From Candidatus Defluviibacillus avedoerensis (GTDB lineage: Bacteria > Pseudomonadota > Gammaproteobacteria > Burkholderiales > Burkholderiaceae_C), in contig JADJBS010000020.1 of assembly GCA_016703665.1 (NCBI GenBank), positions 248,001 to 312,000 on the forward strand: DNA of 64,000 nucleotides, written 5' to 3'. The position numbers were made by a program, and so were the translations under genes. Positions within the stretch are counted from its first letter, which is position 1; each line of letters starts with the position of its first letter. Positions 1 through 7,667 of this stretch are shown here, in pieces. Under the pieces are notes generated by a model. The model was not told the DNA's origin and searched no databases. It worked only from the letters and a program-made list of their open reading frames with translations.

Positions 1-460
1 CCTGGATGCCGATCTCCACGCTGTTGTAATGGCTGCGCACATAACAGGCATGGATGTTGTGCAAGGGCACCATCAAGCGGTAGCCGGTCGCTGCCACGGC
101 CTTGGCCGCAGGCACGATGGCCTTGGGCTCACCCAGCACCGCACGCATGGCCCAACCGCCCGCTTCGTGCCAGACGGCAGCGTGCTCCAGCTCGCCATCT
201 ACACCAACGATGGCGGCCTTGCTGTAGACCTCCACGTTGTCTTTGCCCAGCGTTTCCACTAACTCGGTGGCCAGCAGGGTTCCTAGCGAGCGCAGTTCTG
301 CCATGAAGGGCAGCAAATCTGGCTCGTAACGGCCAGCGTAAGGGTTGCGCACCACCGCGCAGGCGGCGGCAATGCGCAAGGGCGTGGCGGGCGCCGGGCC
401 ACCTTCGTGGTAAATCGTTTCAATGGTCAAGCTGCGCTTGCGGATTTCGATCAGGGACAT
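1..460 (-). CDS. DUF1185 / 'amino acid synthesis' family protein (3' end outside window)
   Basis: The visible 153 N-terminal residues begin MSLIEIRKRSLTIETIYHEG and include a segment reading VRNPYAGRYEPDLLPF. This matches the small 'amino acid synthesis' family (Pfam PF06684, formerly DUF1185), whose biochemical role is not established. Members often sit beside tricarboxylate-transporter receptors and aromatic or amide catabolic genes, as here. The frame is open from the ATG at 460 to the window edge, so the C-terminus is missing. It lies 27 bp downstream of the Bug receptor gene on the same strand and is probably co-transcribed with it. The family call rests on remembered sequence character; no function is claimed. 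Confidence 0.75.
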   Translation of the reverse strand, partial: MSLIEIRKRSLTIETIYHEGGPAPATPLRIAAACAVVRNPYAGRYEPDLLPFMAELRSLGTLLATELVETLGKDNVEVYSKAAIVGVDGELEHAAVWHEAGGWAMRAVLGEPKAIVPAAKAVAATGYRLMVPLHNIHACYVRSHYNSVEIGIQ

Positions 461-487
461 GGATTGGCTTTCAGCTGTTGCTTGAAT

Positions 488-1456
488 TCATTGTTTGGGG
501 ATGTTGGCGTCGGCCACCACCTGGCTCCAGCGCTGCACTTCAGAGGCCACCATGGCCTTCATCTCATCGGGCGTGCTGCCCCGCGCTTCGCCGCCCATTT
601 CTTCAAGACGGGTTCGCACAGCAGGCAGTTGCAAGGCCTTAAGGGTTTCTGCGTTGAGCCGGTCCACCACAGCCCGGGGTGTGCCGGCTGGAGCCATCAG
701 GCCTGCCCAGGAGCGCACGTCGTAGCCGCTGACACCCTGCTCCGCCACCGTGGGCACATCCGGCAGGCCAGGCCAGCGCTGATTGCCTGTCGTGGCAATG
801 GCACGCAGCTTGCCCGCCTTGATGTTGCTGAGCACCGCAGTGGGTGGTGCAATGACCAAGGGGACATCGCCTGCCAGCAATGCCGTCAGCGACGCAGCAT
901 CACCCCGGTAAGGCACATGCAACATCTCTGCCTTGGCCATCTTGCTGAGCAGTTCACCTGCCAGATGGTGGGTGGAGCCGATGCCTGCAGAGCCAAACGC
1001 CACCGCTTTGGGTGCTGCACGCGCTGCCGTTAGCAAATCGGCAAAGCTGCGGTACTTGGAGTCAGCTTGCACGACCAGCAAGAAGGGGAAGAAAGTGATG
1101 GTGGAGACCATCTCAAAATCTGCCACAGTCTTGTAAGCCAAGGTGTTGTAGAGCGCCCCGGCTACCGCGTGGCCACCCGTGGCCAGCAGCAAGGTGTAGC
1201 CATCAGGTTTGGCCCGCGCCACGGAGCCCGCCGCGATGGTGCCGCCCGCACCGGCCTGGGTTTCGATGACGACCGACTGCGCCAAACCTTTGCTGATCTC
1301 CCCGCCAATCAAGCGGGCAATCGCGTCGGCATTGCCCCCTGCGGCAAAACCCTGGTAGATCTTGACGGCACGATCAGGGTAGGACTGACCCCAGGCCGTT
1401 AGCGCAGTACCGGCAAGGACCGCCGAACTTGTCTGGATGAAATGTCTGCGATTCAT
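488..1456 (-). CDS. Bug/TctC-family tripartite tricarboxylate transporter substrate-binding protein
   Basis: A 322-residue periplasmic receptor. An N-terminal export signal (MNRRHFIQTSSAVLAGTALT, residues 1-20) has a pair of arginines and a hydrophobic core, with cleavage expected near AWGQ-SYP. The mature part has the family landmarks YPDRAVKIYQGFAAGGNADA near the start and GTPRAVVDRLNAETLKAL near the C-terminus. Bug proteins bind small carboxylates in the periplasm; in Burkholderiales most are orphans with no TctAB partner nearby, and none is seen here. An RBS (GGAGA) lies 6 nt before the ATG. The context in a meta-cleavage-like cluster suggests an aromatic acid or a ring-fission product as ligand, which is inference. 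Confidence 0.92.
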   Translation of the reverse strand: MNRRHFIQTSSAVLAGTALTAWGQSYPDRAVKIYQGFAAGGNADAIARLIGGEISKGLAQSVVIETQAGAGGTIAAGSVARAKPDGYTLLLATGGHAVAGALYNTLAYKTVADFEMVSTITFFPFLLVVQADSKYRSFADLLTAARAAPKAVAFGSAGIGSTHHLAGELLSKMAKAEMLHVPYRGDAASLTALLAGDVPLVIAPPTAVLSNIKAGKLRAIATTGNQRWPGLPDVPTVAEQGVSGYDVRSWAGLMAPAGTPRAVVDRLNAETLKALQLPAVRTRLEEMGGEARGSTPDEMKAMVASEVQRWSQVVADANIPKQ

Positions 1457-1489
1457 TTTTTGTCTCCGCTTGTTGTGGGTTTGGGTGTG

Positions 1490-2353
1490 TCAGCTCTGCG
1501 CAGTGATGGGGTTGCGCAGAATGCCGATGCCTTCGATTTCAACTTCGCAGACATCGCCCGGCTTCATGAAGCGGGGTGGCTTGCGGCTCCAACCCACGCC
1601 AGCGGGCGTGCCCGTGGCAATCACATCACCCGGCATCAGCGTGAAAATAGTGGAGGCGTAATTGATCAACGTGGCGATGTTGAAAATCATGTGGCCCGTG
1701 TGGCTGGACTGGATCGTCTCGCCATTCAAACGCACTTCCAGCTTCAGCTGGCGGTTGGGTGCAATCTCATCCGCCGTGACCATCCAAGGCCCAAAGCCAC
1801 CGGTGGACTCGAAGCTCTTGCCCGAGGCACTTTGCTTGGCATGGAACTGCCACTCGCGAATGCTGCCATCGTTGTAGCAGGAATAGCCTGCCACGTGCTC
1901 AAACGCCTTATCTACCGGGATATTGCGACCGCTTTTGCCAATGATGACGGCGAGTTCGGCTTCCCAGTCCAGCGAATCCGACACATCGGGCTTGACGATG
2001 GGCTGGTTATGCGCACACTGTGAGCGCCACACGCGCAGAAAGATCGGGGGTTGCTCAGACAATTCCCGGTGCATGCCAGCGGCCAGCACCTCTTGGTGGT
2101 GGTCCATGTAGTTGCGCACGGCGCAGATGATTTTTTCAGGGCGAGGGATCACCGGCAGGTAGGTGATGTCGCTGAGCTTGGCATCTGCCGCACGGCCTTT
2201 GACATGCTCTGCCGCTTGCAGGTAGGCACCCGCTGCGATGTAGTCCGCCAGCGTGGCGTATTGCTGCATGGCTTTGCCCAGATCCACTACGCCGTCACCC
2301 ACGACAGCGCCCCAGGTTTCACGGCCTTGGGCCAAAAAAGACAACAGTTTCAT
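1490..2353 (-). CDS. Fumarylacetoacetate hydrolase family protein
   Basis: A 287-residue protein of the FAH superfamily, which covers acylpyruvate hydrolases, 2-hydroxyhepta-2,4-diene-1,7-dioate isomerases and related enzymes. The family domain occupies roughly residues 70-285. The divalent-metal site is visible as E131 and E133 in LDWEAELAVIIGK plus D162 in YNDGSIREWQ. The glycine-rich C-terminal motif GDVIATGTPAGVGW is present. An RBS GGAG precedes the ATG. The gene lies between a VOC protein and a Bug receptor, so it plausibly acts on a ring-cleavage product in this cluster. The exact substrate cannot be read from sequence. Confidence 0.92.
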   Translation of the reverse strand: MKLLSFLAQGRETWGAVVGDGVVDLGKAMQQYATLADYIAAGAYLQAAEHVKGRAADAKLSDITYLPVIPRPEKIICAVRNYMDHHQEVLAAGMHRELSEQPPIFLRVWRSQCAHNQPIVKPDVSDSLDWEAELAVIIGKSGRNIPVDKAFEHVAGYSCYNDGSIREWQFHAKQSASGKSFESTGGFGPWMVTADEIAPNRQLKLEVRLNGETIQSSHTGHMIFNIATLINYASTIFTLMPGDVIATGTPAGVGWSRKPPRFMKPGDVCEVEIEGIGILRNPITAQS

Positions 2354-2395
2354 ACGTACTCCATTGAAAAGAAAAAGAGGAAATTGGCGACTGCG

Positions 2396-2956
2396 TCAGT
2401 CGTTGAGGCCGGCTGCAGGCGCTCGACTCAGGAACTGCTGCTCCCACTGTGCGATGGGCTGGAAGCTGGGGTCAGCACGGCAAATCGCCTCAGTCTCGCG
2501 CATGAGTTCTTCATCACTGCGGGACAAATCGAGTGGGTCGCCATGCGGCTGGCTCACGTAAAAGGGCGTATCGATGTACACCTCTACGGTGTTGCCTTCA
2601 GGGTCCAGCATGTAAACCGACAAGGCATTGCCATGGTTCAGCCCACGGATGTGGGTAGCGCCGCGCGCTTCGGCCGCCTTCCAGGCATCGCGCAAATGCT
2701 GGATGCTGGGCACCGAGAAGGAAATCTGCATCACGGTGCTGAAGGTGGCCTCAGCCGGGCGACCTGACGCGATCACCAACTGGTGGTGCTGGTCTGGGCT
2801 GGCGCTCATGAACACCAGCGTGTTTTTGAAAGTTCGGCCCTCGCCACGGTCGGTGATAGTGAGTCCAAACACGTCGGTGTAGAAGCTGACCATGCGCTCC
2901 AGATCGGTGACGTAAATGCCGAAGTGCGAGGGTGTGGGGCGGGTAACTTTGAGCAT
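2396..2956 (-). CDS. VOC-family protein (extradiol-dioxygenase-like), downstream paralogue
   Basis: A 186-residue single VOC (glyoxalase/bleomycin resistance/extradiol dioxygenase) domain. The expected metal ligands are visible: H11 in PSHFGIYV, H57 or H58 in SPDQHHQLV, and E125 in NTVEVYID. The segment GLNHGNALSVYMLDPEGN is typical of biphenyl-2,3-diol dioxygenase-like VOC proteins. It is clearly paralogous along its whole length to the gene at 3170-3721, sharing SPDQHHQL, RGLNHGNALS and QPHGDPLDL. It is small for a classical two-module extradiol dioxygenase, so one-module dioxygenase or metal-dependent lyase activity is possible. The RBS is weak. Confidence 0.88.
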   Translation of the reverse strand: MLKVTRPTPSHFGIYVTDLERMVSFYTDVFGLTITDRGEGRTFKNTLVFMSASPDQHHQLVIASGRPAEATFSTVMQISFSVPSIQHLRDAWKAAEARGATHIRGLNHGNALSVYMLDPEGNTVEVYIDTPFYVSQPHGDPLDLSRSDEELMRETEAICRADPSFQPIAQWEQQFLSRAPAAGLND

Positions 2957-3005
2957 GTGCGTTTACTTAGTCCTGATTGCGAATTCAATGCAGACCTGAG
3001 CTTCT

Positions 3006-3173
3006 TCAGAGGCTGCAGCCCGTTTTGGTCGGCGGTTGCACTGGCATATATGTAGCGGTCTGGGCGGGCGATCTAACGAATATCTCAACAGTCAAGCCCG
3101 CTTGACCTACCAAGCCAGCGTAAGTGATGTCAGGTGGGCCCATGCCCACCATGATCACATCGACATTCTTCAT
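3006..3173 (-). pseudogene. N-terminal remnant of an FAD-dependent aromatic hydroxylase (MhpA-like)
   Basis: The ATG overlaps the stop codon of the upstream VOC gene as ATGA, a classic translational-coupling junction. The first 32 residues (MKNVDVIMVGMGPPDITYAG then LVGQAGLTVEIF) reproduce the start of flavoprotein aromatic hydroxylases such as 3-(3-hydroxyphenyl)propionate hydroxylase: hydrophobic beta strand, GxG-type dinucleotide turn, helix, second strand. The canonical GxGxxG is degraded (GMGPPD), and homology stops after VEIF. The frame then runs 23 unrelated residues to a stop at 55 aa, against more than 500 for the family. The next gene starts 50 bp further on, so most of the hydroxylase has been deleted. 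Confidence 0.7.
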
Positions 3174-3721
3174 CGCGCGGTCTGCTTGAGTTTTTTGACA
3201 AAATCCTTTGACCATTCTTCAACCGGCTGATACGTAGGATCGGCCTTGACCACTTTTTCTGTTTGCGCCCAGATGTCAGCATCCGAGTCATCCAGATCGA
3301 GCGGGTCCCCATGCGGCTGGGCGACATACCAAGGGGTATCCAGATAGACCTCTACCAAGTTCTCTTCTGGGTCCATGAAGTAGATGGACAGCGCGTTGCC
3401 GTGGTTAAGCCCCCGCATTTTTGTAGCACCATCATTTAGCGCACGCCGTCTGGCTTCCCGCAGGTTGTCCAGTGTGTCGACCTTGAAGGAAAGCTGCATC
3501 ACCGTGCTGACTGCCCCCGCTGGCCTGTTTTGGGAAAACGCCAGTTGGTGATGTTGGTCAGGGCTGCTGCTCAAGAAGGCCAACATAAAGGGAAACGTAA
3601 ACCCCGGCCCTTTGTCTGTCACGTGCAACCCAAAGACCGACGTATAAAACTGAATCATCCGGTCGATGTCGAAACAGGCGACGCCAACATGAGAAAGGTT
3701 CGGGGCAAATGCGGTGCTCAT
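3170..3721 (-). CDS. VOC-family protein (extradiol-dioxygenase-like), upstream paralogue
   Basis: A 183-residue VOC-domain protein starting MSTAFAPNLSHVGVACFDID. I chose the ATG at 3721 because a GAGGAA ribosome-binding site lies just upstream; the longer frame to 3754 adds 11 residues with no support. The metal triad is H11, H57 or H58 (SPDQHHQLAF) and E124 (NLVEVYLD), at almost the same positions as in the paralogue at 2396-2956. This is the first gene of the minus-strand cluster, divergent from the GntR gene. Its stop overlaps the start of the hydroxylase remnant. Catalysis on a catechol-like substrate is inferred from family and context only. Confidence 0.9.
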   Translation of the reverse strand: MSTAFAPNLSHVGVACFDIDRMIQFYTSVFGLHVTDKGPGFTFPFMLAFLSSSPDQHHQLAFSQNRPAGAVSTVMQLSFKVDTLDNLREARRRALNDGATKMRGLNHGNALSIYFMDPEENLVEVYLDTPWYVAQPHGDPLDLDDSDADIWAQTEKVVKADPTYQPVEEWSKDFVKKLKQTAR

Positions 3722-3872
3722 GATTTCCTCAATGTGTGAAAGTGATTGCTTCAAGCATTGAAAGTATTTTTATGCATAAAATTCAATATTACACATAGAA
3801 GTTACCCTAATACCTGTGAGTCACTTTCATGCGTACCTTATGATTCACTTGATCTAACTTTGTCGCCGCAAA
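3722..3872. promoter_or_regulatory. Divergent promoter region with repeated TGAAAGT half-sites
   Basis: This 151-bp AT-rich gap separates the divergent VOC cluster and GntR regulator and must hold both promoters. TGAAAGTGA at 3737-3745 and its exact reverse complement TCACTTTCA at 3821-3829 form a 9-bp inverted repeat with a 75-bp spacer. A third, partial copy TGAAAGTAT lies at about 3769-3777. Such spaced half-sites suit binding by a dimeric GntR protein, possibly with looping. The sites are seen directly; their assignment to the adjacent regulator is inference. Confidence 0.5.
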
Positions 3873-4562
3873 ATGGACGCAGTCATTGAAGCTGAAATAC
3901 CGCTCGCGGAACGCGCTTACCGCGATTTAAAACACGCCATCGTTCGTTGCGAATTTGAGCCAGGGGAACGCTTGCGTGTTGACGACTTAAGCAAGCGCCT
4001 GGATATCAGCAGCAGTCCCGTACGCGAGGCGTTAAGCCGCCTGTCCGAGCAAGGCCTGGTGCGGGCCCTGGACAAGCGCGGCTTTCGTGTCGCGCCGCTG
4101 ACTGTCGAGGGTATTGCAGATCTGACGCGCGTTCGACTTCTGATCGAATGCGAGGCCCTGACCGACTCAATGGCAAATGGAGACGACGCCTGGGAAGCAG
4201 AGTTGGTGGCCGCATTTCATTCTTTGTCGCTGGTGGAACAGCGACTCGGAACTCAACCCGTTGCGTTAGACAACAATTGGTCCGAGCGGCACCGCGCCTT
4301 TCATCTCGCCACTTATGCGGCATGCAAGTCACCTTTGCTGAAAGAACTTGTTTCAGGTCTGTTTGACAATGCCGAGAGATACCGTCGTTACTCGGCCAGC
4401 CACAGAACAAGCGAAAAAAACAAACGCGACGAGCACCAAAAAATCCTGAAAAGTGTCTTGTCCCGAAACGCAGCCGAGGCCAGTGCGCTTTTTAGCAAAC
4501 ATATCCTGGCGACGCAAAACACGGTTTCCCAGGCGCTGTTGTCGCTTTCAGAAAAGAAATAG
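3873..4562 (+). CDS. GntR-family transcriptional regulator, FCD subfamily
   Basis: A 229-residue regulator. The N-terminal winged helix-turn-helix occupies about residues 10-75 (AYRDLKHAIVRCEFEPGERL, then LDISSSPVREALSRLSEQGL with the subfamily signature SSPVREAL). The all-helical FCD effector domain covers about 80-215 and usually binds a carboxylate with a metal. It is divergent from the VOC/FAH/Bug cluster and is the obvious candidate regulator. No strong RBS precedes the ATG, so translation may be weak or leaderless. The effector is unknown. Its 3' end converges on the carboxylesterase gene with only 11 bp between. Confidence 0.9.
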   Translation: MDAVIEAEIPLAERAYRDLKHAIVRCEFEPGERLRVDDLSKRLDISSSPVREALSRLSEQGLVRALDKRGFRVAPLTVEGIADLTRVRLLIECEALTDSMANGDDAWEAELVAAFHSLSLVEQRLGTQPVALDNNWSERHRAFHLATYAACKSPLLKELVSGLFDNAERYRRYSASHRTSEKNKRDEHQKILKSVLSRNAAEASALFSKHILATQNTVSQALLSLSEKK

Positions 4563-4573
4563 GGGCACAAAAC

Positions 4574-6190
4574 TTATCGACCCGCTGCAGCCTTGTAGTG
4601 TCCATCCAGCAATTCAAAGCGCTCCCGATTGGGCTCTTCCCGGGCCACTATATTGGCCCCTAGCTCCATCACCTGCCCACCCTTACCGCCCTTGTAGATG
4701 GGCCACGCGGGCAAGCCGGGGCCGTTGGGGTCGCCGTTCTTGGCAAAATTAACCCAGTAGCTACCCATGGTGTCTGCGAGCTTACGGTCTGCGTCCTGCC
4801 AGCCCCAATCGGCCTGGACATGCAGATTATTGAAAACGTACTGCACCTCTGCAAAGTGGTAGACCCCTGGCGCGGCAAGCGGCTGGATGGACAGTGCTGG
4901 CGCCAAGGGGGGTCGACGGTTGAAGTAATAGCGGTAAACAGGTGCCTTGCCTTTGGTGGCCAGATTTTCTGCCCACGCCCAGGTGCCGTAGCCGATAATC
5001 TGATCACCCACCAGCGTGGTGTACGCGGCCTTCAAATCTTCCGGGGAACCGCCGCCACTGGCATACGCCTTTACAGCCTGCTCAGAGCGCATCTTGAACA
5101 GCCCCCCAAGCATGGCGACAAGAGAATGCGCGTCGACAGGCATCTTCATACGGGCTGCAAACAGTGTTCCTTCATCGGCATTCCAACCACCAAGAAATGG
5201 CAGGTCATTGTGTTTGCCCTTCGCATACAGATTGGCTGGATGCTCTGGAACCACATAGCCGTCAACAACGCCAAAGCCATAGGTGATTGGGGCCCTACCC
5301 ACCGCCACTGAAATTTCTGCAGCAGTTTTCGCCCGCAGGTCAGCGACCGATTTGGCTTCAAGTGCCTGCGCCAACATGCGCCCGTCTTTTTCACCCGCCA
5401 CTAGGGGTTTGGGCCCAAAAGGTAGAACTGGCGTCAACGCGCCGCCGCTCTGCCCAATCACTTTAGCAAACAGGCCCTTGGCCATGGGCGATGCCATCAA
5501 CAAGGATATGTTCATTGCACCAGCGGATTCGCCAAACACGGTAACGTTTTTGGGGTCACCACCAAAAGCAGTGATGTTCTTTTGAACCCATTGCAAAGCC
5601 GCGATCTGGTCCAGCAAGCCATAGTTACCGGATGATTTGCCACCCGACTCGGCAGTCAAATCTGGATGCGCCAGGAATCCGAACACATCCAACCGGTAGT
5701 TGATCGTGACCAACACCACGCCTTTGCGGGCCAGTGCACTACCGTCGTACTCGGGTTGCGAGCCCGCGCCATTGGTATTGCTGCCCCCGTGGATCCAGAT
5801 CATGACGGGAAGCGATTCAACCTCTGATTTTGCGGGCGTCCAGATGTTCAGATACAGGCAATCTTCGTCCATGCGTTTGTTCAGTGGGTCCAGATTGCCC
5901 AAACGGCTACTTTGCATGCAGCGGGGGCCCCATTCTTTGGCGCTGCGCTCACCCTCCCACCCTACGACTGATTGAGGCGCCTTCCAGCGCAAATTGCCTA
6001 TCGGTGGCGCGGCAAAGGGAATGCCCTTGTATACGGTGACGCCGGTGGAATCTGGCGCTACAGATTCGATCACACCACCGTCCACTTTGGGGCCAGCAGC
6101 CGCCATTGCAGTAGATGTAAAGACGAAGCCGAGCAACGCCAGCAAGGCAGACCCGGCAGCCTGCCGAAAAACGGAGCAAAGTAAAAGCAT
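4574..6190 (-). CDS. Type-B carboxylesterase family protein, secreted
   Basis: An alpha/beta hydrolase of 538 residues counted from the ATG at 6190, which has a GAAGGG RBS about 9 nt upstream. A longer frame to 6226 lacks one. The N-terminus is a clear signal peptide ending near TSTAMAAA-GP. Family motifs are all present: YKGIPFAAPPIG, EDCLYLNIW, the oxyanion-hole stretch WIHGG, and the nucleophile elbow FGESAGAMN with the serine at about residue 222 of this form. Type-B esterases hydrolyse a wide range of carboxylic esters, and the substrate here is unknown. The gene is divergent from the nitronate monooxygenase-like gene and convergent with gntR. Confidence 0.92.
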   Translation of the reverse strand: MLLLCSVFRQAAGSALLALLGFVFTSTAMAAAGPKVDGGVIESVAPDSTGVTVYKGIPFAAPPIGNLRWKAPQSVVGWEGERSAKEWGPRCMQSSRLGNLDPLNKRMDEDCLYLNIWTPAKSEVESLPVMIWIHGGSNTNGAGSQPEYDGSALARKGVVLVTINYRLDVFGFLAHPDLTAESGGKSSGNYGLLDQIAALQWVQKNITAFGGDPKNVTVFGESAGAMNISLLMASPMAKGLFAKVIGQSGGALTPVLPFGPKPLVAGEKDGRMLAQALEAKSVADLRAKTAAEISVAVGRAPITYGFGVVDGYVVPEHPANLYAKGKHNDLPFLGGWNADEGTLFAARMKMPVDAHSLVAMLGGLFKMRSEQAVKAYASGGGSPEDLKAAYTTLVGDQIIGYGTWAWAENLATKGKAPVYRYYFNRRPPLAPALSIQPLAAPGVYHFAEVQYVFNNLHVQADWGWQDADRKLADTMGSYWVNFAKNGDPNGPGLPAWPIYKGGKGGQVMELGANIVAREEPNRERFELLDGHYKAAAGR

Positions 6191-6379
6191 AAAACTGGCC
6201 CTTCGAAATTGACATACCGCAAGCATATAAGGGTTTATGGGAGAAGCTGCCGTGCCGCAGGCCCTGCGTCAGACTTCGTAGCGATAATCGGCGCAACGCA
6301 CCAGAAACCAGCAGAGGCATTGAAGGCCTGGCGCTTCGACGGTGTTTGTCAGTCTTTTTTCCGAATTAAGGTTTTAACT

Positions 6380-7633
6380 ATGAAGTGCTTGGACGACTTC
6401 CGCTTGAAGCTCGGTCAGCGTGACTATGTGCCCATCATGATCGGTGGCATGGGCGTGGATATTTCGTCGGCTGCGCTGGCGCTGGAGGCTGCCCGCCTGG
6501 GTGGCATTGGGCATATCTCGGATGCCATGGCACCCACCGTGTCGGACAGGCGCTTCAAGACCAAGTTCACGCGGGACAAGTTTCAGACCTTCAAGTCCAA
6601 CTTTTTCAATATGGACAAATCGTCCGTCCAGTTCGACTTGGGCCAGTTGGCTGAAGCCACGCTCAACCATGTGGGCAAAACGATGGAGGCCAAGAAAGGC
6701 GACGGCGCCATCTTCATTAACTGCATGGAAAAACTGACCATGAACGGCAGCCGCGAGACCCTGCGCGTACGTCTGAAGGCTGCGCTGGATGCAGGCATTG
6801 ACGGCATCTCGCTTTCCGCTGGTCTGCACCTGGGCTCATTTGCCTTGATCGAAGACCATCCGCGTTTTCGAGATGCTCAGCTGGGCATCATTGTGTCGTC
6901 GCTGCGGGCACTGCAACTCTTTTTGCGCAAGAACGCTCGGCTGAACCGCCTACCTGACTTTGTGGTGGTCGAAGGCCCACTGGCTGGGGGGCACTTGGGC
7001 TTTGGCATGGACGACTGGGCCAAATACGACTTGGCCACCATTTGCAACGAAATTGTGGCGTGGCTCAAGGCCGAAGAACTCAATATTCCCATCATTGCCG
7101 CAGGTGGCATCTTCACAGGCAGTGACGCCACCCGCTTCATGGAAAACGGGTCTGGCGCGGTGCAGGTTGCCACTCGCTTCACTGTGTGTGAAGAATCCGG
7201 CCTGCCTGCCAAAGTGCGGTTGAAGTATTTTGAGGCGATGGAAGATGACATCGTGGTCAACGGGGTGTCGCCCACAGGCTACCCGATGCGCATGCTGAAG
7301 AACAGTCCGGCCATTGGCGACGGCATCCGCCCCAATTGCGAGTCGTATGGCTATTTGTTGGACGACAAAGGCAGCTGTGCCTATATCCAGGCTTTCACGC
7401 GCGAAGCCGAAAAAGCAGGTTCAGAAAAAGGGCTGAAGATCTTCGACAAAACCTGTCTGTGCACCCAGATGCATGATTTCAACCTATGGACCTGTGGCAG
7501 CAGCACCTACCGCCTCAAGGACACCACTAACCGCTTGGCCGACGGCAGCTACCAAATGCTGACCGCCGAGCATGTGTTCAAAGATTACCAGTTCAGCAAG
7601 AACGACGAGATTGCGCTGCCGTCACTCGTTTGA
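6380..7633 (+). CDS. NAD(P)H-dependent flavin oxidoreductase / nitronate monooxygenase family protein
   Basis: A 417-residue FMN-binding TIM-barrel protein of the 2-nitropropane dioxygenase-like family. The start is the ATG at 6380, where MKCLDDFRLKLG begins the homologous part and AAGG lies 9 nt upstream. N-terminal MIGGMGVDISSAALALEAAR and the flavin-phosphate region (VEGPLAGGHLGFG, then IIAAGGIFTGSDATRFMENG, then GAVQVATRF) are typical. The C-terminal extension contains a cysteine cluster (FDKTCLCTQMHDFNLWTC) found in a longer subgroup. The subgroup's physiological substrate is not settled, so a nitronate substrate should not be assumed. Confidence 0.85.
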   Translation: MKCLDDFRLKLGQRDYVPIMIGGMGVDISSAALALEAARLGGIGHISDAMAPTVSDRRFKTKFTRDKFQTFKSNFFNMDKSSVQFDLGQLAEATLNHVGKTMEAKKGDGAIFINCMEKLTMNGSRETLRVRLKAALDAGIDGISLSAGLHLGSFALIEDHPRFRDAQLGIIVSSLRALQLFLRKNARLNRLPDFVVVEGPLAGGHLGFGMDDWAKYDLATICNEIVAWLKAEELNIPIIAAGGIFTGSDATRFMENGSGAVQVATRFTVCEESGLPAKVRLKYFEAMEDDIVVNGVSPTGYPMRMLKNSPAIGDGIRPNCESYGYLLDDKGSCAYIQAFTREAEKAGSEKGLKIFDKTCLCTQMHDFNLWTCGSSTYRLKDTTNRLADGSYQMLTAEHVFKDYQFSKNDEIALPSLV

Positions 7634-7667
7634 GCGATCTGGACGGCCAGCCATTCAAATCTTCGCC

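Noticed and set aside
1442..2767. Long plus-strand frames (1442-2023 and 2051-2767) opposite the FAH and VOC genes
   Set aside because: They are complementary-strand shadows of well-supported genes in GC-rich sequence.
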